The translations under genes and the position numbers were made by a program. 64,000 nucleotides of DNA. Origin: Parus major (taxonomy: Eukaryota > Chordata > Aves > Passeriformes > Paridae). This document shows, piece by piece, positions 1 to 12,600 of this stretch. The stretch spans positions 18,583,875-18,647,874 of the forward strand of contig NC_031769.1 of the NCBI RefSeq assembly GCF_001522545.3, read 5' to 3'. The notes beneath the pieces are model-generated. The model was not told where the DNA came from. It worked only from the letters and a program-made list of their open reading frames with translations, and made no database searches. Every line of letters begins with the position of its first letter. Position 1 is the first letter of the stretch.

Positions 1-3000
1 CAGGGGGGCTGGCCAAGCACCGTGTGCAAGCCATGGATGGTTCATCACTGGAATACAAGCAGAGAGGAAGTGGAGAGGAAAATATGGTGATAAGTTCTGG
101 GACATTGCTTTTGCAGCCACACACCTTAGTCCGGAATTGTTCTGTTTGCTGGGTCTGTGGGGAGGTTTCCAGCTCCAGGATGTATAATTTTCTCCCTGCT
201 GCTTTTCGTTGACAAATGTCTCTGGTGGTGAGTGTATGACACCTGGTAGACTGATTGGCCTTAAAGGGAATGCTCTGCTGCCTAGAGACTGCTCCTGGAC
301 TTTCCAGCAGCTGCAGAGGCATGCTTCAGCTGAGTGCTACACTTGGCTCTGTGTGTCTCACCCCACCGAAGTGCAGGATTCAACCAACGCTCATGTCTCA
401 GAATCCCTAAGCCTTCTTCTTGATTACACTAGAGAAAATGATTGTAGTTGTATAAAGAAGTAGGTCATGAAGGTATGTCCTCTTTCTCTCTCCTTGAAAT
501 GAAAAGTTTAGGTGATTAATCTCTACGTAATCTATTTCCAGCTTTGGCTTCCAAGCAGAGACTGTCAGAGAAAGTGGTACTTATATACTTTACACTAAGG
601 GACATGGGGCAGAAGACAGAAAAAAAGTATCTTCTATGTTTAGAATTCTAAGTAACAATAATTATATAAAAATGAGAGGTCTATGAGCTCATGTGGATTA
701 AACTGTAGTAAGTAAATATGAGCAAATGCAGTGAAAGCTTTGTGAATAATGGGAAGAGCTTGTCTGGGTGTATGTACAAAATGAATGGCAGCCTTTTTTA
801 GCATGTATGATAGCCTTGTTATTGAGGGCTGTGGGGGAACACAGATAAAAAAATAAAGAGTGCACCTAAGTGATAGGGAAAGGTCATTTGCAGGCATTCT
901 GCTGAAGGTAAACTAGTGAAGAAAGACCAGAGAGCTGAAAAAAACCTTTTTCTCATTAAAAGGCAATGATCAAAGAAGGAAAACAGCTGGTAAGTGGGAG
1001 TGCAATATCACTGGTGATCAATTGCTGTAAAAAAGAGAGGTTAACCATCCCATACTGGGGTGTTTAGTATATTAGGGGAGGATATCTGGGGAGAGAAAGT
1101 ACCTCATAAATATCCAACATTTTATCTCAGCTGCTGTAAAGCTTGAAAACCTGCTGCCCTTTGACTGTTGTTCAGTTATGTAGGGAACTTGAAACTCAAG
1201 TCTACTCAGAAATTTTCAGTCTACTCCTTAGAAATTCAATGAGACTATAAAAGTTTCTTTTCAGAAGCAGCTTTTCCAAGACACTAATGGGATTAAATGC
1301 TCAACTCCTATTGACTCTTAATATAAGTTAGGCATCTGACTTCCCTTTATGCCTTTGAAAAACTCCTTGTTAATCTTCACAGTTTACAATTTGCCCTCTG
1401 AGACTGCTCTCTCTTAAAATAAATAGACTTTGATCCTCCTGAGAGTTTGAAGGGCTCTACATATTGAAAAATTCTCCCAGGAATGCAGTACATGTGGTGA
1501 GGGAGAAGTCTTGTTCATTATTTTGCCCAGGATCTCTTATGCAGTTTCATGCATAGATAAGAGAGCCTAAACATTCACCACTTCAAGTAATAAATGAAAG
1601 TAAAGGTGCAGAGCAAAGTATCTCTGTCTTGTGGTGCAATGCTGTAAGAGCAAAGCTAAATCACTGGGGTAGTATATATGCATTACTAAAGTCTGATGTT
1701 ATTTAATGGTACTACCCAAGTAGGAAATCTCTGCACCACATCCCACAACCTGAACACCTGTTTGCCTTCTGTTTAAGGAGAAAGTAAACAGAGAAATGCC
1801 CTTGCCCAAACATCACATGTTATGAAGAAACACTTCCATTGCCTCTTTCTAGACTTACAAAGCCACAAAGGCTTCTATGGTTTTGAAATAGGCTGCATTA
1901 CTTGAGCTAATGCTCTGAAAGTGTAATCTGCAGACATCTTTGCTGCTTTAATAATTGATGTGATTTTATGTTCTCCAAAGTTTAATACTCATAACTTGAT
2001 TAGTGGCCATATCACATCCTGAAGTAGCATCATCCTTCACTAAACCATAAACAGAAGTGTGTGCTCCACACCTGGTAGATATTGATATTCATCTTGTCAC
2101 TCTGTTGACATTCCTACAAAGAACAAGTGTGAGATAGAGACAGTTTATGGAACCTGAGCAAAGAGCATGGAAACACCAATCAGGAAAAGACCTGGAAAAA
2201 AAAATGTATATTCCCTGTGTCAATCAAAAACCAGCTGAACCAAAGGTAATCTGAGTTTCTAAACTTAATGGTCTCTGAAGCCAGGGAAGCAAGCTTAGAC
2301 AGATAATCTCTACAAAGGGTGAATGATAACAAAAAGCAGTGAAGCCACAAACATTTCAGATTCAGTCAAAGAGATTCACTGTGATTGTCCTCTGGCAAAC
2401 CTTAACACACAGACCTACCCTGAGATAAGATTAAGGATGCTCTTTTACAAATCATAATGAAAATGATAGCTAAAGAGAAAGAGCAGGTGCACCTTGGAGG
2501 AAAAAAGAAATGTCTTTTCCCAAAGACAGAAGACACTTACTGAGATTCTCAATAAAAAATTAATTCAAGTCTTCATATTTTGTTTAAGATCAACTTATGT
2601 TTCTTTTTTTTTTTCCAGTAGACTTTGTGAGAGAAGGTAATTTAAGAGACAGTCCTGTTGCTGGTAGACCAGAACTGTCAGCCTTTTATAGCCTGAAAGT
2701 GGCATCTGAGAAATGAGTGATTCAGTAGAAGTTGAATTTACATTTGTAACTTGCTTGCTTTTCCATGAAAATCTGATTTTGCACAAATTTGCATAAAGAT
2801 TTAGGACGATCCATTAACTTTATGCTTCTAGATGTCATACAAAAAGAAGCTACTTCATGAGCACTGACCAATTTGTACCATAATTTCTTTTTCTCTCCAG
2901 AATGAAGGTGAGGCCTTCTTTGCATACTTCTAATGTATCTGTATGAATCTGTCTGAGCAATCAGTGCTGGTTTTTTTCCAAATGTGCATCTGAGTCCCTG

Positions 3001-3428
3001 GGGTGATGGTTTCTGATTTGTGTGCCTGCCAGCCTAACAACAAAAGCAATTGTTTTCAGAAAAAGAAGACACTGAGCATATTTATCTATATTTAGCACTG
3101 CCACAAGACTTGCAAGCCTTTTCATTACTGGTGGAATAATTATTCCTGTGTCACCACTCATACATTAATGGATGTTTTGTGAAAACAGATTATAAAAATG
3201 TAGCAATTCACAGTGCTAAGATACTTGAGTTAACTCTGAACTTGTTATTACACTATAAGCTGTGTAGGTACTTCAGAACTTTGCTTTATGTGGGTTTGCC
3301 AGAAAATCCAGCCTCCTGCAAGGTGTGCTCAGCTATGCTGTTTTTCACAGCTCAGTAACTCTGTGTGTCCTGGGTGGATCAGTATCCCTCTACTCCTGCA
3401 TAGCTCATGTTGGTGATAGTTTACTTAC
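1..3428. other. Unique AT-rich DNA, no gene seen
   Basis: Stops are dense on both strands. The only notable items are acceptor-like pyrimidine tracts near 2600-2618 and 2885-2900, each followed within 20 bases by a GT, too close for a convincing exon. No repeat family was recognised. Confidence 0.5.
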
Positions 3429-3501
3429 CCTTATGAAGCAGCACTGCTATGACAACCTTTTCAAAACACACATTGGTATTCTCAATGGCAGCTGGTTTCC
3501 A
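3429..3501 (-). other. Candidate coding exon (73 nt), minus strand
   Basis: On the minus strand the acceptor is accaatttctgttgcag and the donor is cataagg/gtaagtaaac. One frame is open across the full length and begins WKPAAIENTNVCFEKVV; the other two contain stops. I do not recognise the peptide. Confidence 0.25.
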
Positions 3502-3959
3502 CTGCAACAGAAATTGGTCTGCATGAGGTCTAGAAAATATATAGGTGTAATGGGTCCTTCCTACAGTGGTTGCCATCAAAAAAAGTCATCATCTATTAGC
3601 ACCTCTGCCAGAGCAAGACAACTAGAGTGCCTGACTCTGTGGGCTGTAGTAATTGTGACTGTAATAGCTGCTTTACTGCATGGTTAATGTAATGTAATCT
3701 CTAACACTGAATATATCTGGCTACCTGTAAAGTTGTAGCAATCTTTGCTATAGTGTAGAAATAGAGGAGAGTGGAGAATATTTTACTGAAGTGGGATAGA
3801 AAAGAACAATGTACGTCACTGGAACATCTTTCAACTAATTGTTCTTATCCTTGCTAGTTCATTTTTGCTCTTCAAGAAAAGCTTTACTGATGTTTTGGTT
3901 TTAAACGTTACTAGGAAATGTTAGTGGTTTCTCAAAGTGCTTGCTACAGTTCTGCTCAC

Positions 3960-3989
3960 CTGCAGTTAGAATGACGATTGAAAATTGTT
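3960..3989 (-). other. Candidate 30-nt exon, minus strand
   Basis: It is bounded on the minus strand by ccttcccttctttggccag and by the donor ctgcag/gtgagcag. It would lie 458 bp upstream of the 3429-3501 candidate on the same strand. The frame that joins the open frame of that exon contains a stop, so as a coding pair they fail. Confidence 0.18.
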
Positions 3990-4226
3990 CTGGCCAAAGA
4001 AGGGAAGGATCTTTCTTTTGCTTTCTGAGATATATGCTGAGTGCATGGTTACTAGCTTACTGCAATTTATGTTTCATTTAACAGCTGGACCCAGATAGTA
4101 CTTTCTGCCAATGGTTGTTTTCACAGAGCCCAGAGGTGGGGTTCAAATCACCATAGAGGCTTTGTTGTACCTTTCTTTTTGCACACTCACAGCCTCATTT
4201 TACTCCTCAGCAAGGAAGACTTTATT

Positions 4227-4251
4227 TTGGATTAGGGTCACCCTAATCCAA
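4227..4251. repeat. Perfect 25-bp palindrome with single-base centre
   Basis: The two 12-base arms (ttggattagggt and accctaatccaa) are exact reverse complements around one central C. The inner part has one TTAGGG and one CCCTAA word facing each other. An imperfect continuation with a small bulge extends a few bases outwards on both sides. Confidence 0.85.
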
Positions 4252-5060
4252 TTTCAAAATAGTGATATTTCAAAATACTGTAAGTATGATTGAATCTTTA
4301 TATTTATCTTCACCTAGAAAATATCTTCAACATTAGAATAATTTTGCATCCCTCTTGCACCGATATTGCAGACTCCAATCCTCAACCTTGGGGTTCTGGC
4401 TTACAAAAAGACCACAAAATAATACTGATGGGGTGTGATTAATGTACTGAAGTTATCCAACATCCATTACTACACAATTTACATAAAATATATTTTACCA
4501 AAATGAAATGCTTTCCTCATTAAAACTGTTCTCCTTAAATGATGCATAACCTTTATGGCTTTCTTGCAAACTTTTGAGAAATGTGTGTATACTATTTGCC
4601 TCAGTGTAGGTGCTCTGTTAATTTTATTATTGACCATTGTATCTGTGTTTAAGGACATGCAGACTAAACTAATTTTCATTTGAGGATGTATTATAATATT
4701 CTACAAAATACTGTACACGACTAGAAAATACTGGAAGACGTAGTGTGCTGTACAATTGCTGCATGACTGTAAGTAGTTTGCAGCACTGTTTTTTTCTGGA
4801 AAATTAATCGACTGGCATGTAAAGTTTCATATATTTAAATTGACTCTAGAAGGCCTGGCAACCAAAAATATAACTCTTAAAAGAAAGATTGTCTGACATA
4901 ATGCAGAATGCAGCCTCTAATGGCTCTTCACGAGCTGTAGGTAGTTTACCAACAATTTCCATTATAATTTCAGTTTCATGATTGGTAGTCCAGAGGAATA
5001 TGTTTCCATGTACTCAGTACAAAGTATTTCCTCTACCAGAGGGAACTTTCAGAGAGCAGG

Positions 5061-5305
5061 AAGTTGTGTCAGGGGAGGTTTAGGTTGGATATCAGGAAAT
5101 GTTCTTCACCCAGAGGGTGGTTGAGCACTGGAACAGCTCCCCAGGGAAGTGCTCACAGCAGCAAGCCTGAGAGTATTTGAGAAGTGTTTGGACAATGCTC
5201 CCAGGCATGCAGTCTGACTCTTGGGGATGGTTCTGTGCAGGACTGGGAGCTGGACTTGATGGTGCTTGTGGGTCCCTTCCAACTCAGCCTCTGTGATTCT
5301 GTGAA
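5061..5305 (+). mobile_element. CR1 LINE, short 3' end (sense)
   Basis: This is a 5'-truncated CR1 tail in sense orientation. Diagnostic pieces are gtcaggggaggtttaggttg near 5070, ttcttcacccagagggtggt near 5103 and ggtcccttccaactcagcct near 5272. It closes with degenerate copies of the terminal octamer (gattctgtgaa) near 5295-5305. The sequence and length are typical of the short CR1 tails common in neoavian genomes. The left boundary is uncertain by some tens of bases. Confidence 0.9.
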
Positions 5306-5390
5306 TATTATGAACTAATGCAACATTAGTACTCATTTTCTATTAATATTTCCAGTGTATCATAGTCCATATATTCTGAGCTCTTAATTG

Positions 5391-5404
5391 AAAAAAAAAA
5401 AAAA
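5391..5404 (+). repeat. Poly(A) tract, 14 bp
   Basis: An uninterrupted A run 86 bp downstream of the CR1 tail that ends near 5305. CR1 tails end in octamers rather than poly(A), so the two are probably unrelated. Confidence 0.9.
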
Positions 5405-5434
5405 TCATTGTACTTTGTTATTTTTGTTATGTAG

Positions 5435-5726
5435 ACTTCTCCCTCTCACAGATCTGTCCAAGATACAACTCCTCCCCCACAGTTGCCTCAGCAAGTCTTA
5501 GGTCCTTATGTGCTTTTGACCCTTGCAGCAGGCACAGCAGCAACCAAAACCCACCAGTCAGCATGAGGAGAAACAAAAAGAAAATATCCCTGTCCAGCAG
5601 GATCTGGACTCTGAAGCTGTCCTAACAGCAGTTTTTGGAAGCCACTCCAGCTTTATGCTAATGTCCAGAATCAGGAAGTGGGTCTATATCAGTGTTTCAG
5701 TTTTGATAAAGAAGGAACTGTTGTAA
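5435..5726 (+). other. Two overlapping protein-like frames, unrecognised
   Basis: One plus frame is open at 5435-5563 and includes TPPPQLPQQVLGPYVLL. A second at 5523-5726 includes QAQQQPKPTSQHEEKQKEN. The acceptor-like gcttttgacccttgcag ends at 5528. The overlap could reflect a frameshifted old retrocopy or a chance Q/P-rich stretch. No donor follows and no family is recognised. Confidence 0.2.
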
Positions 5727-7689
5727 TTTGTCTCTCACTGAGCCCTCCAATAGTCCCTCTGAAACTTGGCTTCCTGGGTCTATGAGACAGTGCAGCTGGA
5801 GCATGTTGGCCCAGTTTGTTCTGAGATGGATGAAGGCTGGATGGCTGGATGATGATTTGATGCATGAAGGTGAGATTTTGTCCCCTTCTGGACACTGTGG
5901 CATCTGTTAACTCAGAATTGTCACAGAAGGATTCACCCTGGGTTCCAGCAGACGAGGGAATACTTATCCCTTGAAAGCTAGCGTGTGTCTGTCTTAAGAC
6001 AAACAAGTGAGCAAACAGACCAACAGAATGAATAGGTAAATATCTTCCTTGATGCTTTTGCTCTTCAAATGCTGCCAGTGACAAATAGCCTCTTAAAAGC
6101 AAAACATTGCTTGGTTAGGACCAAAGACTGACTGAGAAATCGTATGGTAAGATACTAGTCTATCTATATGATTTCGGTCTTCTTTCAAGTCTCACTTTCT
6201 TTTAGTTTAGAGAAAGCCTCTGTTTCTCCCCATTCTTCACTCTTGGCAGCTTTTGGTCTGTTTTATTTCACCATCTGTCTCTTTTGAACACTATTTTGAA
6301 TGATTTTAGTGTCTCTCTCTTCATAAGATTTTCTCTAGAAATTTGGAATGGGATAGGATGTTTATAGACAGGAGTTTTAGCTATAGTCATTCAGATTCTA
6401 TGCTGATTATTTATATGTGAGAAAATGTTGCATTATCTTATTTTGGGCACTTCCTAAAGCTGCCACAAATAAACAATCCTAAGGCATATATGAAATGTTG
6501 CAGTGTAAATAATAGCTAAACAGATTTCTTAATTTATTGAATAGGAAGTAGTCCTATCTGCTACAGCATTATCCTATGAAATATGAATTAAACACTTGAA
6601 AAAGGAAAAAGAACAGATGTATAATGTTTATCTATGCTATTCCATTTTAGCATCTTTATTTAAGATGTTGGATTATCATTCCACAGACAATTTGAAATGT
6701 GAATTTAATTAGTTAGTTTATAGTAATTGTAGCCTGGTAGAAATAGAATTTTTGTTGAATATGGTACAGCATAAAGCAATGACAGCTGGGCACTGTATAG
6801 AAAACAGGATGTGCAGTATTCTGTTATTAGGATCTGTTCATTATTTCCAGTATTTCCTGAGCTGATTGTACATGGTCTCTGTAACATATACCATATACCA
6901 TTTTTGACTTGGTCTTCCTTGTTGTTATTTGTATTTTGTTGTTTTGTTTTTGTTTTTAATTTTAATTGAAAAGTTTTATGTTTAGACATTCTTTGAGGTC
7001 AGGGCTGGAGCTGGGGCACCTGTTTTCTCATGTTGCATTCCCTGAATGGGTGCATTTCCCTCAGGTGTCACATGGTGAATATACAGACTTGAGTCCTCCC
7101 TGGGACCATGAAGCAGGCATGTGGCAGGTACATGCCAGGATGAGATTTCCTCTCCTCCATGATTTTATTAAAAACACATTTAGGAAAATGAAAATGATGC
7201 CATAAGGAGGCACCCTCATGAAATTACATTCTATAGCTGAGATAACTGAGCAAAATTTTTAAGTACTCCCAGAATATCCAGACTTTATCCACCCTTATCC
7301 CACCTAAACTGTGGAGCTAAATTTAATGAGTCAGTGAGAATCATGCCATCTTTGTTGTGCAGCATGTTTTAACACTTCAGACTGTATGCAAAGCCTTGAT
7401 GTTTTGTTGTTATTTGGAGGTCTGAAGGTCACAGTTCTATTCCATAAACACAGTGGTCTCTAGTGTGCCCTTGAGATGCCCCAAAGATCTGAAATCTCAG
7501 TTTGTTTTGAGGAGGTATCACACCCTTGGTGACTTTCAGTGCCTATATCTGGGCAACAGGATTGAGTTTGGGGTGACTCTTGCTCAGCTGGCCTGGTCTC
7601 AAAGCATAGCATTAACAGTGTCTTCTCAAAAGAACACTAAAAAGATGAGATGGAACGGCATAAAAAATCTGAAATGAACCAAATAAAAT
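5727..7689. other. Unique AT-rich DNA, no gene seen
   Basis: A 137-codon minus frame (5689-6102) has no recognisable domain and fits chance length. A short GGATG-like run lies near 5825-5855. Confidence 0.5.
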
Positions 7690-8297
7690 AGAAGAGACTA
7701 TTTCAGTTGGGAGGGACCTACAAAGACCATCTAGTCCAACTGCCTGACCAATTCAGGGCTTACCAAAAGTTAAATCACAATGTTAAGAGTATCATCCAAA
7801 TTCCTCTTAAACAATGACAGACTGGGGGCATCAAACAGCTTTCTAGAAAGCCTGTTCCACTGTCTGATCATCCTCTCAGTAAAGAAATGCTTCCTGATCT
7901 CCAGTAGAAACATACTGGTGCAACTTTGGACCATCCCCATGTGTCCCATCACTGGACACCAGGGAGAAGAGATCAGCAGCTGTCTCTCCACTTTCCCTGC
8001 TTGGGAAGCCACAGAGACCCCTCATACTCCTTTTCTCCAACTACTTGAGCCCAAAGTCTTCACTACTCCTTGCAGGGCATTCCTCCCAGCTCTTTCACCA
8101 GCTTTGTTGCCCTCCTCTGGACATGTTGAAGGACTTTCACATTCTTCTTGTATTGTGAGGCCCAGAACAAGACACAGGGCTCAAGCTGAGGCCACACCAT
8201 CACTAAATACAGCAGGACAACCACTTATTTTGACCAGCTGGTTATCTTTGATGCTCTCTAGGACAAGGTTTGCCCTCTGGTCTGCCAGGGCATGACA
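7690..8297 (-). mobile_element. CR1 LINE, 5'-truncated 3' end (antisense)
   Basis: About 600 bp of CR1 3' region lies in antisense orientation. The element's 3' terminus is at the left (gggagggacctacaaagacc followed by atctagtccaactgcctgac). The family block ending in cagtaaagaaatgcttcctg is near 7880-7900. The block tcaccagctttgttgccctc is near 8095-8115 and is followed by ctctggacatgttgaaggac. The right end (near 8270-8297) is the truncation point. Open frames on both strands of this interval, including a 171-codon one at 7780-8295 on the plus strand, are by-products of the repeat and not genes. Confidence 0.88.
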
Positions 8298-9140
8298 ATA
8301 TAAGCAAACTAAGAATAAAGGAATAATTAATTAATTCCAAACAACTTCTCTCCTCAAATTCTTATCCTTAGAACAGAAGGCAGCCAGAAGTAGCATCAAT
8401 GGCACAGGGATAATGGATATCTATTGCCCATTGAAACTCTTGCATCAGCATTATGCTTTCTGACTTTTTTCTTTCATTTAAGGAGGTATATTTCAGCAGC
8501 TTGTCTAGAATAGTTTGGCTCTATTAATATCAAAAGGGAGAGAAAATAAATCACAGAAAATGGCATATAAAAAAGAAACTTTACAGATCTGACTCCAGGA
8601 TATAATGCTATGTATTGATATATTAAACAACAGCAGGCAATACTCTGGGGCACCAGGATTGTCTATACTAATAAGTTGTTAGTGTGGTCTCATGGTTGTT
8701 GTGGTTCTGAAAGGTGGTTTCGTTGAAGTCTCTCATCTGTAGGATGGAAAATTTACCCAGATCTCCAAAGCTATCCTGCTTTGGCTGGTCTTGGTGCCAG
8801 CGATAAAATTCTGGCTGTGTGTAATTTGTTAATATAGGCATAGCCTAAGAGATGTCATAACTACCAAGTTTCAGCCCATTTTGTTGATATTATCTATTTG
8901 ACAAAAAAGAAGATCCCATGTAAGTGGTAAAATTCTTTACAGAATTTAATAAAGCCTGCAACCTTAGAAGCATCAAAAATTACCTCCCTTCCCTCCAGGA
9001 AGACAATCTAGTAGATTTCACTCCGAATCTTTGTTAAATCCCCAATTTTTTTAAATAATGGCTGATTTTGTAGTTAGATTTTCAGTATGGAGAAAAACAA
9101 GAACACAGATCATGTTTATTTTAAATATAAACCTCGGCTG

Positions 9141-9157
9141 AAAAAAAAAAAAAAAAA
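9141..9157 (+). repeat. Poly(A) tract, 17 bp
   Basis: An uninterrupted A run follows acctcggctg. No recognisable retroelement body lies to its left, so it is not clearly a retroposon tail. Confidence 0.9.
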
Positions 9158-9549
9158 TCAATCTTTTTCTGTACTCTTGGAGATGAGTAGAAAATGAAAT
9201 GACTGACAGGTCCTGTGTAATCATCCCATAGAAAAGCCCTAAATGTTGTTTTAAATATAATTTTCATTTCAAATGAGCTTAATTATAGAATAATCAATAT
9301 GGTTCACCAAATGCCTATAATATTGCTGAACCAATAATAAATTTAAGATGTAATATTTTATTACATTATACATTAAATTACAGCATCATTTATACTTAAC
9401 CTTGTGCACACATACATACACATTTTTCTTAGTTAAAATAGTTTCTTTCATGAAACATAATTTATAATTAAAAAATATTTTTTCTTTCTAGTTAATAAAA
9501 AATACTCTGATTTTATCAAATGATGCCTCATATAAATGTGAAAGCCTAA

Positions 9550-9610
9550 TTAATTAATAAAGAGAAACACTTCATATGAATGATAAAATATGTTTCTCTC
9601 TATTAATTAA
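9550..9610. repeat. 61-bp hairpin in AT-rich DNA
   Basis: The left arm 9550-9568 and right arm 9592-9610 are 19 bases each and pair with one mismatch (ttaattaata outer part, agagaaac inner part). The 23-base loop contains the palindrome ttcatatgaa at 9571-9580. The surrounding 9240-9700 is rich in TAATTA and ATTAAT words, the core of many homeodomain sites. This is either structural AT-rich DNA or a regulatory element, and the sequence alone does not decide. Confidence 0.75.
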
Positions 9611-12600
9611 CAGCTCATTAGGCCATTAAATTTTTAAACTCCAGTCCTTCCCCTATCAGTTTCAACAAAACCATTAAAATTAATCTTTATATGAGTGCAA
9701 CAAGTCTCCCCTTTGAAATCATCAGTATAATTATGAATAGGCATTACCTAGTTAATTTTTATTATACAAAACCTTTGCATCTCACTAGTGGTCTAAGAAT
9801 GAAAATATAGAAATATCTGCGTCTAAAACTCAGGGATAATTGCTCCAGCAAAACTTAGTAGTCATATTAAATTTTTAAAATTGGAAACAGGGAAATATTT
9901 GTTTATGGAGTTATATTAGGTTTAGAGGGGAAAAAAATAAAGTGGCTTAAACTGCAGCCATGGTAAAATGTTACAATACTAGAACCCACATGATACTGAA
10001 AGTTTCTGTTGGCTTTAGCCCTACTGTCAGAGTCTGTTGAGCTATGTGGTGATCTTTACTGCATTTGTGACAAATGAAGGCAAGCAAGATTGTTAGTGTC
10101 TACAAAAACTTTACATATACTTTGTAATGGATGTGCTGAAAAAGATCTTAATGTATTAGTATCAAGCTTATGCATACATGTTGTTAAAGCTTGCTGATTT
10201 TATTCCAGCAGAATTTCCTGGAATCCTCTGGTGCTGTTTTCTTGTGTTGAAGTAGTGAATGATTTCCTGTGGTCATGACATGTATACTGTGTCCCAGGCT
10301 GATGGACTTCTGCTTGAGACTTTATAAAGGAGCCAGAAATGAAAGTGCTAACCACCTCACACAAACATCTCAGAAGATGACAGACATGGGGGATTTCCTG
10401 CAAGTATGCTCAGATTAGTGAGACAACTTCAGTGAAAATTTTGTCATGGGCTCAATTTTGACTTGGAGAAGTGGCAGAATCAATGATTAACTGTCAATTA
10501 CAAAAACCACCTGGAATATTATTGTAAGGAACTGTAAAGGTATAAGTCCAGCCTTTAGGAGCATATTTTAAAGTTGTGTTTGCTTATACTAATTCCATGT
10601 CTTGGCAGCCTTTGTTGCATCATAGCTTCCAGCACTTGTGGGAATTGTGTGTGTGTGATAGACAGTGAGCCCCAGGTGGTGTACATGCCCCTCAGCCAGA
10701 ATCCTGGCACCCCTTCTTCAATAATTTCTCCCTACATGCTACCTCAAATACAGGTCTTTACAATGGTAGGAGAAGAGTGGCTACTGAGGAAGAGCGCTTT
10801 GTGGTCAAAAAATGGTGTTTCTGATACTGAAGAGGGTGTTGTGGTCTAATGTCCATGACATACAGAGAAATAGAGCACTTTTATGTATTAGGCTTCAGGA
10901 AAGCTGAAAGCTGTGCTACCATTGGGCAGAGATCATTCTTGTGAATGCTAAATGGTAGGAAAGTTGTAAGCAGAAGGTACATTATAAACCCATTTTGTTA
11001 CTAACCTGTGACAGTACCAAGTTTGCAGTCACACTACAAGTAGCTTTACTCTTGGGCTCTGAGGGCGAGTGAAGGAAATTTTGGTTGGCAGTAACTAGCA
11101 ACCAGTATTGAGATGTGTATGATAGGCATGGTTGCCCTCCTTAGTCACCAAATCCAGGTAACAAGCTTGTCTTTAGCGTCCCCTGCCTTACAAAATATAG
11201 AATGATTCACATCTTGCTTCATTATTAATTTGGAGTGACATACCTGGTGATAAGAGATTTTTTGGTGCATTTATGCTCAGCTGAGCACACCTGCCTGTTA
11301 CTGCCAGTATTCCTCTCAGCTTTGTTTCCTCAGATCAAGTCAGGGGTGTGGAGACCTGCTTTCTTTAAAGGTTCAGTCTTCTGTGATCATTTCTATTTTA
11401 AAAAAACCCTCAAACAATTGTGGGGGGACCTTTAATATAAAACTTATTTAACTAGGGAAGGTATTGGCCTACCTGCTAAGTGTAAATGGACAAGCAGCAA
11501 AAGTCTTTGATATGGTAGCACTTGTGGCTAAGGACAAGAATGTCAATATGTCACAGTTCAGCCACAACTCATATGTTTTATAAACTCCTGTGGTATTCCC
11601 ACTACTAATTCCTGTACAGTTTTCTGTTTCTTCTGCTGTAGACTTTTTTTTTATTATCCAAGGGTGTCAAGTTGCCTATGTTTACAGCTGGATAAGACTC
11701 TATGATGTAAGTGGAAATAGTTTCCTATGAGGGAATGAAAAAATAATCCAGAGAAGTGGGATTACTGGCAGTGGGGAGCACCAGCTCAGTTTTAAGACTT
11801 GGTGCCACAGAAGTCAGGTCCATCTAGAGCAGACCTTCTAAAGTGCATTAGGCTGTGCATGCACAAGGATGCACTGCCAGCTGGTCTGGATTTCCTCATC
11901 TATTCAGTTTATGTTACTTAAAGTAGTATATCTAACATGGTAATACTGTTTTATTGATTATACAGTGTAAAATAATTTTGTTTTGGTGAGCAAGTCTAAC
12001 ATATTAGACTGATGCGTTGATTTAGGCAAAAAGTATGTTCAGTGTGCCTAAAACCCTAAGTGGGTCTAGAAATAAATTCCATCTGTTTCACATCAAGAGA
12101 AAACCAAAAGACTGAACATTCTGCCTCCACCAAGCTCCTGGAACATATAGAAGTGCCATTTTCCTCACTCCCTGGGAGTGCTGGTTCCTGGATGAAGGTG
12201 TAGAGCTCCCAAACCTGTGCTACCCTGGCAGAGGAGGGCTGGGCAGCCTGTTTCCCTGACAAAACAGGAATCAGAAGGTAACCAGAGGTGTGAAAGGGTA
12301 ACTTTGAAGTCCTGTCCTCAGGTACTGTCCTTACCCCTTCCATTACAACGAAATCAGTGAGCAAAACAGCCTAGAGAGTTGTGGGGGTTTTGTAGCAACT
12401 AAAGTACAAGTAACCTGAAAAAGTGTGAGCCTGTTTTTTTAAGTTAGAAAATGTTCAGGCACTTGGTGACAAGGACATGCAAAAACAAATGGTCTGGGAA
12501 AGTGAAGTAGTGAAAGATTACTTCTTATTAAAAAAAGAACAATAATAGCAGTAGTTGAAAGGATATATAAAAGCATAAAAGATTTTCAATTTAATGAGAA

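Larger units (their letters stand above)
3502..5060. other. Unique AT-rich DNA, no gene seen
   Basis: It holds the short exon candidate at 3960-3989 and the palindrome at 4227-4251. Nothing else stands out. Confidence 0.5.

Noticed and set aside
2619..2636. 18-nt microexon after a strong pyrimidine tract
   Set aside because: It starts with a stop-like TAG, the donor gtaattta is poor, and the length is implausible without other support.
4227..4251. Interstitial telomere repeat
   Set aside because: Only one TTAGGG and one CCCTAA word are present, so this is a palindrome and not a telomeric array.
7780..8295. 171-codon plus-strand open frame, the longest in the window
   Set aside because: It is the antisense of a CR1 3' region. 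CR1 tails commonly stay open on the opposite strand by chance.
9141..9157. Poly(A) tail of a processed retrocopy
   Set aside because: No gene-like or repeat-like body was found upstream, and A/T runs are common in this sequence.
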